Below, in pieces: positions 1 to 12,402 of a stretch of DNA of 64,000 nt. How positions within the stretch are numbered: position 1 is the stretch's first letter; every line of letters begins with the position of its first letter. The position numbers and the translations under genes are program-made. The stretch lies in contig CM057170.1 in assembly GCA_029962745.1 (NCBI GenBank), forward strand, positions 22,330,838 to 22,394,837. The letters are read 5' to 3'. Below the pieces are notes generated by a model. That model did not search any database, was not told the origin of the DNA, and worked only from the letters and a program-made list of their open reading frames with translations. This DNA comes from Echinometra lucunter. Taxonomy: Eukaryota > Echinodermata > Echinoidea > Camarodonta > Echinometridae.

Positions 1-166
1 NNNNNNNNNNNNNNNNNNNNNNNNNNNNNNNNNNNNNNNNNNNNNNNNNNNNNNNNNNNNNNNNNNNNNNNNNNNNNNNNNNNNNNNNNNNNNNNNNNNN
101 NNNNNNNNNNNNNNNNNNNNNNNNNNNNNNNNNNNNNNNNNNNNNNNNNNNNNNNNNNNNNNNNNN
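1..166. other. Assembly gap (N run)
   Basis: The first 166 positions are all N, so nothing can be read here. Any feature running into the window from the left is cut by this gap. Confidence 0.99.
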
Positions 167-2069
167 AAGGAATGGGTGCACGATGAATGAAAAGGAAGAC
201 ACCCTTTTCCCTGAACCAAGTCTACCTCTCCACGTCACATGCAATGCCATTATATGGGGGAATTGACGAAAAACGCATCCTTAATGGATGTCACACGATT
301 GCTTGTCCAGATCTCCATTTGAAGAATTGGCACAATCTCAGAAAGAGCGGATGTTTTTCTTTCCAGAGTATTGAAAGTAGCAAACAAAACACTCCATGAT
401 CGGACGGTAGAATGCTTATTTTCCTTTCATACCTTGATACTTCATTTCGTTCTTTCCCATCTCGTCATTTATGTTTGACAGTAAGGCTTATATTTCAGGA
501 GATGCGCTTCAGATTTCACGATATCCCTTCATTTGGGAGGCTGTATGTGAAACCAAGTGAAAGCTATGATATGCATGCCATTTCCGTTGGACATGTTGGA
601 AAGGAAATTTCTTATTTGTTGCTATATCCTCTATTTCAGGCTATGCTTTTTTTTACATCGACACATTGTTGTAGTAACATATAACGTAAAAGGTAAAATT
701 CATTCAGTTCCAGATATAAGAGGACATTCTGAACCATTAAGGTTACCTAATATCATACATCTCATACCAGGTTTTAAAAACCACCATAAAGGAGTGGGAT
801 CAGAAATTTAACCTTGTTTTATAAAAAATCTCGTTACATCGGAATTCTTTACAACGTCCATCCAATCTTTATTCTTTGTTCAGTACTTCAAAATAAATTC
901 CTTTTTTTTTTAATTCAGAATCGCAAACAGGAGTAGAGTCGTTTTCAATATACCAAAAATTTACGTGGCTGCATTTCTTTTTATACACCAACTGGGATCC
1001 CCTTCCAGTTTTTACATCTCTATACACCTGTTACAAAAGAATTGTTTCTTTCCGAGTTTCGTGAATGCTGGCACTTTGCTCTGCTGAGGGCAAAACGAAA
1101 TTCTCTATAGCACATATTTTATTTATTTAAACTATTCTATTGCTCAATAGCAAAGCTTTATCTAAAATCTAGGAGTTTGAGTGAAGCAGCTAGGTTTTAG
1201 CTAGAAAATGTAAAAGATATTACCTTCATATCGGATTGTGGAAGACCGGGTTAATACTGAATAGAGTATACTCTAATTAAAGGTACATGAATAAATAAAT
1301 GCAAGAAAAATAACTTGAAGCCTAATACCATGTTGGCCTCCTTCATGACCGAATATGAAGCATCAAAGGCTCCGCACGCTCACACAAATCACGCAAACAA
1401 GACACAAATTGGTCTGATAAGACGTCATGGTTGATAAAACTCAATGGAAACATACAATTGCCATGATTGCCGAACCTAGTTATTAAAGCTTACATCGATA
1501 CTGTTACCAAAACTCTCCGTGAATTAAACTCTACTAGATCTACTGTATTTCTACCGACGGCACTCAGTCCCTTCATGAAGATCTTGATATTGGGAGCAAC
1601 GTATGAAACGTCGACGTTCTACAGATTGTCCCCCTTTCCATGCTTTCTTTGCGCCCCAGTTTTGCGATTCTTCAGGAAATACGACACAGAATGTCCTAAT
1701 AAATCAACGAAGCGTAGTAGGTGTCAATCTTCCACGGAGTGCAGGTATACAACATGGCCAGAATAAAATACATGGTGAAGAGAAAAGGAAAAAAAGAGTG
1801 CTAGTGAGTAATTTGATCTCTCCCACTCTTGGTCCCCTTTTGCAGCATTTCCTTGTCAGAGATTGTCAAAATAGTCCGATGCTTTGGAAATTCAAAAGCA
1901 CATATAGTAAAAATAAGAAATACCAAAGGAAGAAGAAGAGGAAGAAGAAATTGAATGAAAGTGAAGAACTGTCACCAAGAGAATAAAGAATATAATTAGC
2001 AGATAAACACGATGAAAGAAAAAAATAGTATTGGATATTTGTACTGCGCACGTATCCACCAAACAAGGT
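167..2069. other. No gene recognised; AT-rich spacer
   Basis: The stretch has short chance ORFs up to 127 codons, but none shows a recognisable domain, biased codon use or splice-bounded structure. A purine-rich patch near 1920-1970 makes a lysine-rich reading on one strand and a phenylalanine-rich one on the other. I see no transposon ends or tandem arrays. Confidence 0.6.
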
Positions 2070-2298
2070 GCTCAAGGCGCTCCAATATTATCTCGGCTCA
2101 GCTACGCTACCAATTACAGTGCTCACAGCTTTCAAGGAATTCCTTCCTGCCGGTACCCATTTACACCTGGGTGGAGAGTAGAATGTAGATTAATGTCTTG
2201 CCAAAGGACATTAGTGCTGTGGTGGGATTCGAACCCCGGATCTCGTGGTCACATTCCGGGGACTTATTCACTGCGGCCACAGCACCTCTATGAGGACG
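2070..2298 (-). mobile_element. tRNA-derived SINE, reverse orientation
   Basis: Read on the minus strand, this has a tRNA-like head followed by the same body as the better preserved copy at 53084-53416. The B-box region is visible on the plus strand as GGGATTCGAACCCCGGAT near 2224-2241. The body follows in order: the segment after CCTTTGGCAAGAC, the block around CTCTCCACCCAGGTGTA, then the part containing TTCCTTGAAAGC. The (ATT)n tail is not clear at the left end, so the copy may be truncated. It is a non-autonomous element that would depend on a LINE for mobility; this copy looks old. Confidence 0.75.
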
Positions 2299-2409
2299 AG
2301 AAAAAAGAAAAAGAAAAGAGGCTTATCACTGTAACAAATTATGTTTCCTGATAAATTGGTGATTCCCCACATGCTCAATAGCCATTTGCTCTTGGCTTAT
2401 TTCCGCTTT

Positions 2410-2700
2410 GTAGAGGTGTTTGCAGACAAGTGGTTGAAACACTAGTCTTGAGACTCGAGATGCAACGGTCATGGGTTCGATCTCGCACTGCATAAGTGTC
2501 CTTGGCAAGACATTAATCTACATTTGCCACTCTGCCATTCGAGTGAAAAACACGGTAGGATGGAAATAGATTGTGGTCGTTAAGCACTGTGAGCGTATGT
2601 AAAAGACGCCTGCATACAATGCTTCCCAGGGACATGAGGGAGTGAAGAATGTGCACACATTGTCATGATTGTGCTGGACAAACTGTTGTTGTTGATATCA
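2410..2700 (+). mobile_element. tRNA-derived SINE, second subfamily
   Basis: A B-box-like GGGTTCGATCTC lies at about 2473-2484. It is followed by the same body start as other SINEs here (TCCTTGGCAAGACATTAATC, then CATTTGCCACTCTGCC), so it belongs to the same general tRNA-SINE group. The downstream part differs from the 53084 copy. The element runs into a degenerate ATT/ATG simple repeat at about 2695-2760, which could be its 3' tail. It sits about 110 bp from the oppositely oriented SINE at 2070-2298. Confidence 0.7.
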
Positions 2701-2760
2701 TAATTAAAATTATTATGATTATCATAATCATTACCAAAATGCTGATGATGATAATAGGTT

Positions 2761-4783
2761 GATAACAGGTTATAGTAATGGTAGGGATAGGCAGAGCCCT
2801 TTGGGAAATGGGGCTAGGTATATTATTGGGTCAGAAGTTGAGGTTAGACTTGGTTAACGTTAACATAATAAGGTAAGCATGGTAAGAGTAAGCCATTGCC
2901 GGAACACTCATCATGGAATCGGCAAACCACACGATGTTTATATGATCAAAAAACAAAATGAATAAAGTTCCCGGATATTTGCTTCGGCTGGTGTCCTGCA
3001 TCCTCACCATCACACCCTTATGCGTTTAACAGCATAGAACACATTGCCTTATTCTTTGGCCTAAATAAATCTCATGTCCAAATGTCACCCTGGTTTTGGT
3101 TGACACTTATTCTGTCGTAATTCAATCGCACTTTGCACTCCCACGGTGTTTTTTAAACATCTATCAATCTGAATTCATTGGCTCGTATGCTTAATGGGGT
3201 GAACCATTGCAAGTTTAAATCTGAGTCTAGCTAATCATCTCGCTGATTTATAGAGCACCAAATGTTGAGTTTTGTATCATCCACAAATAACTGTAATTCT
3301 GGGGCAACATGAATAAACACAATAAATCAGTCATGAAAGGCAAATGTAATATCAATATAAACATGACATGAATTGGTTTGTTCGTTTGGATAAGGAGTAA
3401 TTGTTATTTATATGGACAAAGATGTATGCGCTGATCGTGATATAAGCGGGATAAAAAGTAGACTATATAAACTATTTAGTCCTGGATATTTTTTAAAGAA
3501 ACCCCCTAATTTACCATCGATTCGACAGTTAAACCCTCAGCCAATCTATTGATTAGGAACCATACATTCATTTATATTAAAACCGATTATTTATCGTGTT
3601 CGTCAAACACAAGGCTCATGGACTTCTGATTCTTTAATAATCAAAGTGACTTTGACAATTCAGACCCCGACGTCCCATCCGTACTTACATCAGCGTGAAT
3701 TAGTCATTATATTAAAAAAAAAAATCCGACTGTATGTTATATATATTCTATATATCTTCATTTTATTTAGATGTGAAAATGTTCGGGCTCAAACATAAAA
3801 AAGGCAAAAGTTTGGTAGGTGAAAATACGATTTTGTAACATTTTAAGATTAATAATTCACATGCTTTATTACTGTTTTCCTTACATTAAAACGCAGGACA
3901 TAACAATATCATTATTTTCTTTACATAGATATCAAAGACATAAAATTTGATAAAGATTTAGAGCTACAAGGGCCAAAAATAAAAGAGGTTTCTACTTATT
4001 AAGTATACGGAGCTAATTGCCCAGGTCATGACTACGAGTTGGAGAACTTTTTTTTTTTTTTCGGACTGACGAAGAATAACGGTAAACTTGACCTTATGAC
4101 TGCGCATCCACTTATATCGGCTTTGCATAATACTCTCCACTTTATATCCATACACCTAATGGACTAATTGCTTGAACCTTGGCCTTACAATGAACATCGA
4201 CTTTTGCTACAGACTGCAACCCTCTTTCATTCTCTACGTCCTTACCGCAAGGTCGTCTTCAACAGGTTAATTCACAGGTACTTCTTCCATGTGAGTGTTC
4301 ATCGATTTGCCCCCGCTTTTAAAGAATCTCTGCATTTTTCGCAGATTTCGCGATGTGCATGTTGCATGAAGTTTGCTCAGTACTCTGCGTTCTGAGCCTC
4401 CATCAAAGTAATGCGAACCATTTTGTATATTTGTTTCTCTTTCTTGTCCTGTTCGAGGATCATTTTGATATCTGCGATTCGGGGAAGGAAAAATATTCTC
4501 GTTTCTGGATTCTTTTTGGCAGATTTAACTGCGCATTTAGATAACGTTTGACAATCTTTAGATCCTTCACACGAAGGAGCTTCACATTTTGCTTTATTTC
4601 ACAACATAGCAATTTGCTCCCCCACCCCCAGTCTCCGATGTTCATTTCTTCCATTTTTTTTTCTTTCTCCTTTCTTTTTTGTGTTTTGTTTTTTTACTAC
4701 CAGAGGAAATGATATATTCTTGGCAATAGTTCAGCAACCTTTGTGTCTGCGTGCGTGAACTCTGCTGTTCCGTCTCTGTAATA

Positions 4784-4789
<6 letters not shown>
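2761..4789. other. No gene recognised; unique AT-rich DNA
   Basis: I see only short ORFs without recognisable domains, an A run at 3714-3723, a T run at 4048-4061 and T-rich DNA at 4645-4700. No SINE, LINE or terminal-inverted-repeat structure could be supported. Confidence 0.55.
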
Positions 4790-4841
<52 letters not shown>

Positions 4842-4850
4842 TCTTTCTTG
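4790..4850. repeat. (CT)n microsatellite
   Basis: A nearly pure CT dinucleotide tract of about 60 bp, broken by a CA near its right end. Confidence 0.95.
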
Positions 4851-5189
4851 AGGGTGTTATTCTTTAATCCAAAAATATTTCACAATAAGTTTCTTCTCGG
4901 CGAGGAGTTGTTATCAAAGTGCACCCATCAAAAATATAGACGGAAAAAAAGGAACGTCGCATTTCGGATCCGAAATCGACATCTGAGAGCCGCACGTCAT
5001 TCTCGTGTCTCATTTCCTGCGATGACCACCGGTATATCGCTCCGCAAGCTGGCAAGTGGCGTTGCTTCTTTGGGTGCGGGATGGGGTTTGGGGTGTTTTC
5101 GTGGCCCCTGATCGAATGGAGAGAAAAGAAGAGAGATGGTAGGAAGAGAGTGAAGAGGCGACGGCACGTGAAAATATGAGAAGTGCAAT

Positions 5190-5413
5190 CTAATGATCAG
5201 TGGCGTAATGAGCAAAACAATTGCGGGGGGGGGGGGAAGGCAAGTTACAAAAAAGTGAGACAAACCCCCCCCCCGGAAAATCATGTCATTTCAGCAACAT
5301 TTGTAAATCACTGGTATCGGATTAGAAATAAACCACGGTTTTGAATTCAATAAATATTGGGGGAACTGCCCCCAAGTGTCCCCCCCCCTACTAATGATGC
5401 CAGTGCTAATGAT
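5190..5413. mobile_element. Non-autonomous hAT-like element with 8-bp TSD
   Basis: The element occupies 5198-5405 (208 bp). It begins CAGTGGCGTAATGAG and ends GATGCCAGTG, giving imperfect terminal inverted repeats that start CA(G/C)TGGC. It is flanked by identical 8-bp direct repeats CTAATGAT at 5190-5197 and 5406-5413. An 8-bp duplication with CAGTG-type ends is the known signature of the hAT superfamily. It encodes nothing. Inside are a G run (about 5225-5236) and two C runs, a composition shared with other CAGTGG elements in this window. Confidence 0.85.
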
Positions 5414-5475
5414 GACAATGATGATTATGATGATGATGATTATTATTATTATAATAATGATGATATTATGATGAT
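5414..5475. repeat. Degenerate GAT/ATT simple repeat
   Basis: Interrupted trinucleotide runs of GAT and ATT directly follow the hAT-like element. Confidence 0.8.
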
Positions 5476-5743
5476 GGAGATGGTGATCGGGATGATAAAA
5501 ATTAGGAATACTTAAGCCTTGTAAACGGGGGAGGACTGGCTTAAGGGAATTTAGGAGTTTTCCGACACGGGCTTTTAGACATTGACACGAGGCCGGTCAA
5601 TATATTTTCTGTAGGCCGGTTTTACAGAGGGCGGTGCAAATCGAAATTCCTTCAAGTGAATTCCATCTCATATATATGTTAACCCAGGAATGCCAGGTAT
5701 ATAGCCTTATCAATAATAAAACTGTTATCCATGAAGACCATTC

Positions 5744-5960
5744 AGTCCTTTATTATTATCAAGGCTTTAAAGTGTTAGAGCTTTCGTAAGTTGCTCAAAC
5801 ACTCTAGGGATTTGTTCCTACCATTGGACGTTAGTAGGATGGAGAGTGGGCAAATGTGAATTAATGTCTCACAAGAGAACATTTAGTGCTCTGATAAGGA
5901 TTTGAACCCTGTTCTATGTGCTCCAGTTCGGTGACTGATCCCCTAGACCATAACCCCCTG
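5744..5960 (-). mobile_element. tRNA-derived SINE, degenerate, reverse orientation
   Basis: On the plus strand the order is body (GGATGGAGAGTGGGCAAATG, then TTAATGTCTCACAAGAGAAC) and then the B-box region (GGATTTGAACCCTG near 5899-5912). This matches the minus-strand layout of the copies at 2070 and 46933. The sequence is more diverged than the 53084 copy. An (ATT)n remnant near 5750 fits the 3' tail. Confidence 0.65.
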
Positions 5961-7823
5961 CTATGCGCTCAACTGGTTTTGCTCTCACCGGATCCACCTG
6001 AAAAGACCACCCCTCCCCCCCCCCCCCTCACCACTGGAAGGACCCAAGCTACCACTCGTATCCTCACAATTGCGTCTCTTTGAGATGTTACGGTTTTTTT
6101 TTTTCTTTCTTCTTCTTCTTTCCTGGAAGGGTGGTTAAAGCATTTTCCGTAAACATCTGCGTCTAGAAACATTCTTATTTTCAGGGAAAGGGAAGTGACT
6201 GTCGCATCTTTACAAAAATGAATAGTTTTATTTCTGCTTTCATTTTTTAAACAATACCTTTGTAACAAAAGCGACAAAAGCGAAATTGGAGACGGTGTGA
6301 TAACAGGAGGAAGAAAAAAGATGGAAGAGATATTAATTCAACACTAGCGTTCACGGTTGCGCAGTAGAGAGTCAATATTGAGATGCCGCGATCGTGACGA
6401 CATTTTTTATTTACCTGTTTACTGAATAACAAAAACTTTTAAAGAAGGAGTACTGGAGAGAAGAAGAGATAAACAGATTGATAAATACTAAAGAAAAAAA
6501 GGGAAGGAAAAGGGAGACAGAAAGAGAGATACAGTCCGATATAACCATACATACAAGACTATAGCGCAAAGACGAAATGCACGCGAAGGGAAAGGGATTC
6601 AGATAATCATTATCATGATTATAAGAAGATCGGAAAGAGCACTGCAGTTGAAGCTGAAGTTATCATATATTTCATTGTATATCATTCCGTTCTTTGAAGT
6701 GAATATTTACCTTTAAATGGGACTAAGAGAGAAGTGAAGGGACTCATAGAAAATCGGGCGTAGCACCAAATTTTCATCGTGGGCTTATTACGAACAAGAT
6801 GTACTGACATGTAAAAGATTTCAGTGGGCACACAGGATTGATGCCAACGCTTCCCGCTTTTCAAAAAAAAGCTTACCAACTTTTCATACCTCCTACAAAT
6901 GTTTCACATCTGTAGATTTAAGGTTATGACTGCAATAGCTTGATATATCATATACGATAGAGGGGTCTGAATGTATTTCCTTATTTACGTGACTGCACTT
7001 GAACTTGCAATAAACTGATGCATCTCATTCTAGGCTATACTCTTGTTCCTTAGCAACCATGTAATCTATCGTCTATCACGGAAACGATATTTATAGCAAT
7101 GATTGATAATGACATTAATATTCCAACTTTAAATGACGCATAACTGATAGAGAAAATCATGTAAGCAAGGTACCATGCTCTAAAGTACACTTATAATGAT
7201 TATAAATGACTTTTTTTTCTCGATCATATTCTTGTTTCTTAGCAACCAGGCAACCGCTAGATCTTCTGATGTATGAAGAAAGCTCCACTCATAACTCTTT
7301 ATGGATCTTCCACAATGTTAAGATTAGTGGTGTTCTTTTAATACAACGCTACTATGCTTTCACGTGTACCAACCACCTTGGATAATTTCCGTACAGGTAG
7401 AACGTACAAACTATATAAGCCTCAGAAAAGACATTTCATGGCATTTGGAAAAAAAAAAAAAGATAACGCTTGACCCAACGCACACAACACAGCTAATAAT
7501 ACGGTTCTGCAAAATCTCTTGAATTCATTCCATGCATGCGCGAGCATACTTTTACGTCGGCTAGACTAATCACGAGTTGGTTTTATCATGGACCCTATGT
7601 TTGTCGACAGTATAAACGAACTCACCATGCATAAACACAATATTTGAAGCTCAAATTTGGAACTCAATAGACTCTCCTCAGTTGACATTGAATGTCGAGG
7701 AATGAATTTAAAGCGGTATACTCACTCTCTTCCCTTGGAAGACCCTGCAGGAGTACCCAACGTGGCTTTCATCCATCAGTCTCTGTAATCAAAAGTAGAA
7801 AGAAAAGTAAATGGCTCGTAGTT
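5961..7823. other. No gene recognised; one spaced direct repeat
   Basis: No credible exon is visible. There is a C run at about 6006-6027 and a T/TTC tract near 6093-6123. A related 25-bp segment containing CTTAGCAACCA occurs at about 7034-7060 and again at 7226-7252, roughly 192 bp apart, which may be an old tandem duplication. Confidence 0.5.
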
Positions 7824-7835
7824 GATATATATATA

Positions 7836-7881
<46 letters not shown>
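7824..7881. repeat. (AT)n microsatellite
   Basis: A 58-bp AT dinucleotide run with a single phase break near 7842. Confidence 0.95.
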
Positions 7882-7884
<3 letters not shown>

Positions 7885-8227
7885 TTAAAGTAATGGTGTT
7901 TTTAATTTTCTAATTTCATGGGTTTAGAAACAGAAAGACAATCGATCGATGCGTGTCCATGAATTAGGTGTTTAAGAAAAAGAACCGCTGTGTGATTTCC
8001 GCGCGGTTTGTGTTATCCTCATGTTTCTTCCAAATTTTCTTTATCGTCAGGAGATGAGTACACTTCAAGCCTTGGGCAGTAAACGAATGAAGTACTCACC
8101 TTGTTGATAACAGAAAGACGTAAAAAGGATAGAGATAGTACAATACATCTGATAAATAGTAGCTTGAAGGTAAACAGGGGTAGAAAGAAGTTGGGGACAG
8201 GAGAGAGCAAGATGGTGAAGGAGAGTA

Positions 8228-8232
<5 letters not shown>

Positions 8233-8271
<39 letters not shown>

Positions 8272-8280
8272 GGGGGATGA
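8233..8280. repeat. (GA)n microsatellite with G-rich edge
   Basis: About 40 bp of GA dinucleotides followed by GGGGGG. The surrounding 8180-8300 is purine-rich on the plus strand and produces spurious serine/leucine-rich readings on the minus strand. Confidence 0.9.
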
Positions 8281-8680
8281 GTGGGAGGGGGTGGGGGCAA
8301 CGGGCATCGTTGGTTGCAGGGCGGACAGTGAGTGGGAGTGGAATTATATAAGGCAAGATCAATTATGTATATCGGTGGTTAGCTGTTGTTGATGCAAATA
8401 GGCAATGGCGATTACACAGCTGGTTATGCTCGCGCGCGCTCCGAAAGGGCTTTTATTATACGTAAATGCGTGAGAATGAAGGTAACCATGCAGTAAGAAA
8501 ATATCTAGTTACATGTTCATGATTTCTCTCCCTCAGTCATTTGTAATTCTCAAAGTGTTTACATCTGCGCTAGAATAACAAACAGAATCAAACATGTCAA
8601 AAGGGATAAGAATATATCCCTAACCTCCAAAAAGATTGTATGAGCTGCATTCACTTTCAGAAATGACCCCTTTGATTTAA

Positions 8681-9714
8681 AGGAGAAGGAAACCCTGGGA
8701 AAATCAATTTTAATGAAAAATGAGGAGAGAGAGAAGCAATTTTAAAAGTTCCATTAAAAATAGTTACGAAATGAGAAAGTTATAGGGAAGAGTCTTAATT
8801 TACTTTCTATGGTGATCATCAAACTGGCCACGTTTGTTAAGACATGAAATGATAACCCGTCTTATACGATAACCACACCACCTAAGCTTGTAGGAAAAAA
8901 GATCATTAAAATGAAGCTAGCGGACAATTAAGGAAGATGAAGATGAATAATCAGCAAAAAACAAACCAACTCTAAAGTTCTGTTTTTCCGATTCATGACA
9001 AGCGTTAAAAACTTCTGAAAAGCCCACTCAGATTTAAATAGCAGCTGAAAGCAATTACAATACCTGCCTAGAAACTTTCACAAAACTTTCGCCAAATTGC
9101 AAAAGAAGTTGGGGCCGAGCCGCGCGGGTTGATATACCTAAAGTCCTAAAGTAAATTAACGTCATGATCGATCGTCTATAGATTCGATCGATCGCGCGCA
9201 CGTACTTACACTGAACTTTTTTCCTACAAGCTTAGGTGGTGTGGTTATCGTATAGGACGGGTTATCGTTTAAGGTCTCAACACACGTTGCTTCAAAATGG
9301 CAGGTTTAGAAGGCAACTCTCAAATACACACACCAAAAAAATTTTTTTCCATTATCTCTAAACATGCGAGAGATGCTGCTTGTATCTTTGTGAACTCATT
9401 ATGTTATGTTAAATACAAATGATTTTGCCATGATCTTGAGCTGAGAAGGCGACAGGCCAGTGCACCTTCAGAGATAATGGAGAAAATATGAAATTTTGTG
9501 TACAAAACATATTGAGAGTTGTCCTTCTAAACCTGCCATTTTAAGCAACATTGCCAATTTGAGCATTGCCTTAGAAGTAAATTGAGACTTGTCCAACTTT
9601 CATAATTTTTCTCATTCATTAACGATTTTGATGGAACTTTTTTTTCTGCTAAATTACTTCGCTCTTTCCCCTCTTGTCATTAAAATCTATTTTTAATAAG
9701 GACTTCATTCTAGA
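8681..9714. mobile_element. TTAA-type fold-back MITE, interrupted
   Basis: The left end reads TTAA then AGGAGAAGGAAACCCTGGGA. The right end is a degraded inverse of it, ending near 9714. The subterminal blocks are inverted copies of one another: one contains GTTACGAAATGAGAAAGTTA, the other its reverse complement near 9610-9640. The sister copy at 23861-24441 has the same layout. Without the 448-bp insertion at 8835-9282 and its 6-bp duplication, this copy is 580 bp against 581 bp for the sister. No coding capacity. TTAA flanks point to a piggyBac- or Kolobok-type relative; the AGG start favours Kolobok, by inference. Confidence 0.8.
8835..9282. mobile_element. Nested MITE inside the TTAA element
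   Basis: Terminal inverted repeats of about 65 bp begin TGTTAAGACATGAAATGATA at the left and, read inward on the other strand, TGTTGAGACCTTAAACGATA at the right. They continue with very few mismatches through a shared block ending GTAGGAAAAAA (8890-8900 and its inverse at 9217-9227). The element is flanked by the 6-bp direct repeat CACGTT (8829-8834 and 9283-9288). The host sequence across the gap matches the uninterrupted sister copy, which confirms an insertion. There is no ORF. The superfamily is uncertain because a 6-bp duplication is unusual. Confidence 0.85.
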
Positions 9715-9719
9715 CTAAC

Positions 9720-12159
9720 ATCAACTTGCTGATATGTGAATCTTCCACTTTTATAATTATCTATTTCTTTGTTGATTTGAAAATCAAATGTTTCTTGATA
9801 TTTGAATACCTGAATACTAGTATACTTGTCATGCTAGTAGTCTTCAGTTCACATTTCGTCTTAGTTTCTCGTTGCGTCCGTTTACTTTAAGACTTGCACA
9901 GTCCACGGTACATACCTATTTTGGTTAAGCTAGACTTTGCCAGCCCGTATTTCCCTGTTCATTTCTTCAATATGAAACTTGTGAAGTAAATGATTTCTTC
10001 CGTCTTTTATGAGGCAAGAGGTGAACCAAATCAAGGAGCTGCAAATGTGTTTATATAGTCATCCACTTAATGGGAAAATCGCGCTTCTTTATATGGGTCA
10101 TTTATTGATTTATCGGGAAGGGGAAAAAAGGGGATCTTAAGTGATTTCAGCATTTACTGTGCTGCATCACCGGATCATGGTAGATTAGTCGAATGGGGTT
10201 TGATGTAAATATTGGTTTCATAACTCCATCTGTTCAGGTTGGATATATTCTGCAATATCTGTATATTCACGGTGCATGTCTGTCTATTTCTCCTCGGAGT
10301 GAAAATAATGTTCCTGTTATAGGCCTTACAGTTTGCCAATGTCATATAATCATGATGATAGAAATCTGGTGTGTGTGAAGTGATTTGAGCATGCATTTTT
10401 ACGAAGTTTTTTTTTTGTTTTTAAACAATTTTCAGTGCTAATCAGTTCAGTTTGTATATTGCATGAAAAAAAAAAATGTTTAAAAGATATTGTGAAGATG
10501 TTACCCTCAGTTTTTGTTCTTGTATAAAATGATTTACGGGGAAAGGATACATAGATAAAGTAAAATGTGGGTCTTACGTGATTTAAGTATTTCATATACA
10601 GCCTTTATAGATATTTTCATGATTTTTGTGTTGAGGGGCAGCGCCGGGGTACTCCGATTCGGGGGGGGGGGGGTGACCCACGGGTGAGTTAATTTACCGG
10701 CGTTTTAAATGAACAAATAGGGGTATTCTATGGTAGCATGACCCAGCCCTCTTTCCCCATACTATAGTACTCTACTTTCTTCTTCTTCTTCTTCTTTTGG
10801 ATCACTTGAAAAATCATAGGGGCGGTCGCCCCTCCCCCGTAGCGTCGCCCTATATTGTTTTTTTAGTTATACATTTTTTTGATATGATTTAATCCTTTTA
10901 ATTGCCTTTCCCCTTTTTTACTATACCATTCAAAGTTCGTATACAATAGGGACATTTTCCAGTATCTATATCATAATAGAACAGCCAATGGATACACTTT
11001 TCAGAATACACATTTTCTTCAAAACTATTCGAAACATATGCTCGATATTTCAAAATAAAATCGATGTCACATATACATCTTAACTGAATTATATGTATCG
11101 ACGCTTTGATTCTTGCGTACGCTTCGGTATATACCAAAAATATACACATATATAGGCAGTGATAGGTATCCCTTTCAGTCACCGAAAATCATTTCCAAGA
11201 AAGCGATAAAATTATTCTATACATCCCAATTAAATAGTCAACCGAATATGATATTCTGAGCGTTTGGTTTTTTGTCATTGCCAAACATCCTTCATCGCTT
11301 CACCTGGCGGCAGAGAGCTCGAATAACATATCGTACGCCAGTCATAACACAAGGGTAAATAGCTTTCACGAGTAAAAAAACAAACAAACAAACACGGACT
11401 TCCGCTTGAAAATGGCATGGTAAACAAAATACGATCTCCAGATACCAAACAACATGTATTTATTTATGATTTTAGTTTCTTTCATTCGATCATTCCGTTC
11501 ATTTTGACAGCGCATCCGTAAGACGATATTCATATGCCTACTTTAATCAAATTGCAAACTAAAATGTCAAGATGAAATCTTAAGAGTTTTCTGGAAATCA
11601 GACACCTCTGTACGTGTTGGTAAGTTGTTGATATATCTTTTTTACTACAGCCCTTCCTTTCTCTTTGTGCATTTATTTTCTGTGAGTACAAGAAGGTGTG
11701 AATCATTGAGCGAAACATTTTCGGGAGGATTTTCTTAACAGCTGTGCTTCTTAAACTTTTTACGCAGAGAAATGTGAAATAATAAAACAGATGCATTTTT
11801 TAGGTTTCGTTTGTTTGCTTGTTTATCTGTGTGTTTTTATTTTTTAATGTTTTAGTTTTTGTTGGTTTTGTTTGCGTTTATTTGTTTAATTCTTGTTTTG
11901 TTTTGTTTTGTTTCTGTTTTTTGCAAATGAGATTAGATGAAAATAAAGTACCTTTTGAGCAAAATATCATTTATTCATTTCTTTTTATAATGCATTATTC
12001 ATTTATTCATGTATGCATTTTTTTATGGTTACGTCATATCGCTCATCCGGGATTTTTTCATTAATTAGTTTATCAATGTTGTCCTCATTCATTATTCTGT
12101 CTTTTGTTTGCTGTACACAACACTTAGGATGTTAAGCACCATACCTCAAAGCTCCTCCT
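9720..12159. other. No gene recognised; AT-rich spacer
   Basis: Only short ORFs without domain similarity are present. A G run lies at about 10662-10673 and TTC triplets near 10779-10797. A weak inverted pair at 10635 and 10850 was too diverged to call an element. T-rich DNA at 11800-12010 gives phenylalanine/leucine-rich chance readings. Confidence 0.55.
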
Positions 12160-12364
12160 CGTCCTTCTTCCTCTTCCTTCTCCTCCTCCCTCTTATTCTT
12201 CTCCCTCTTCCCCCTTCTTCTTTTTTCTTGTTTTTCTTCTTCTATTTATTATCATTATTATGATCATTATTATCATCATCATCATCGTCGTCGTCATTAT
12301 CTTTATTTCTTCTTCTTCTTCTCCTCCTCCACCTAGCTGCTCCTTCTTCTCCTTCTTCTTCTTT

Positions 12365-12402
<38 letters not shown>

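Noticed and set aside
10635..10851. Element with AGGGGCAGCGCC and inverse AGCGTCGCCCT ends
   Set aside because: The termini match only loosely and no target duplication was found.
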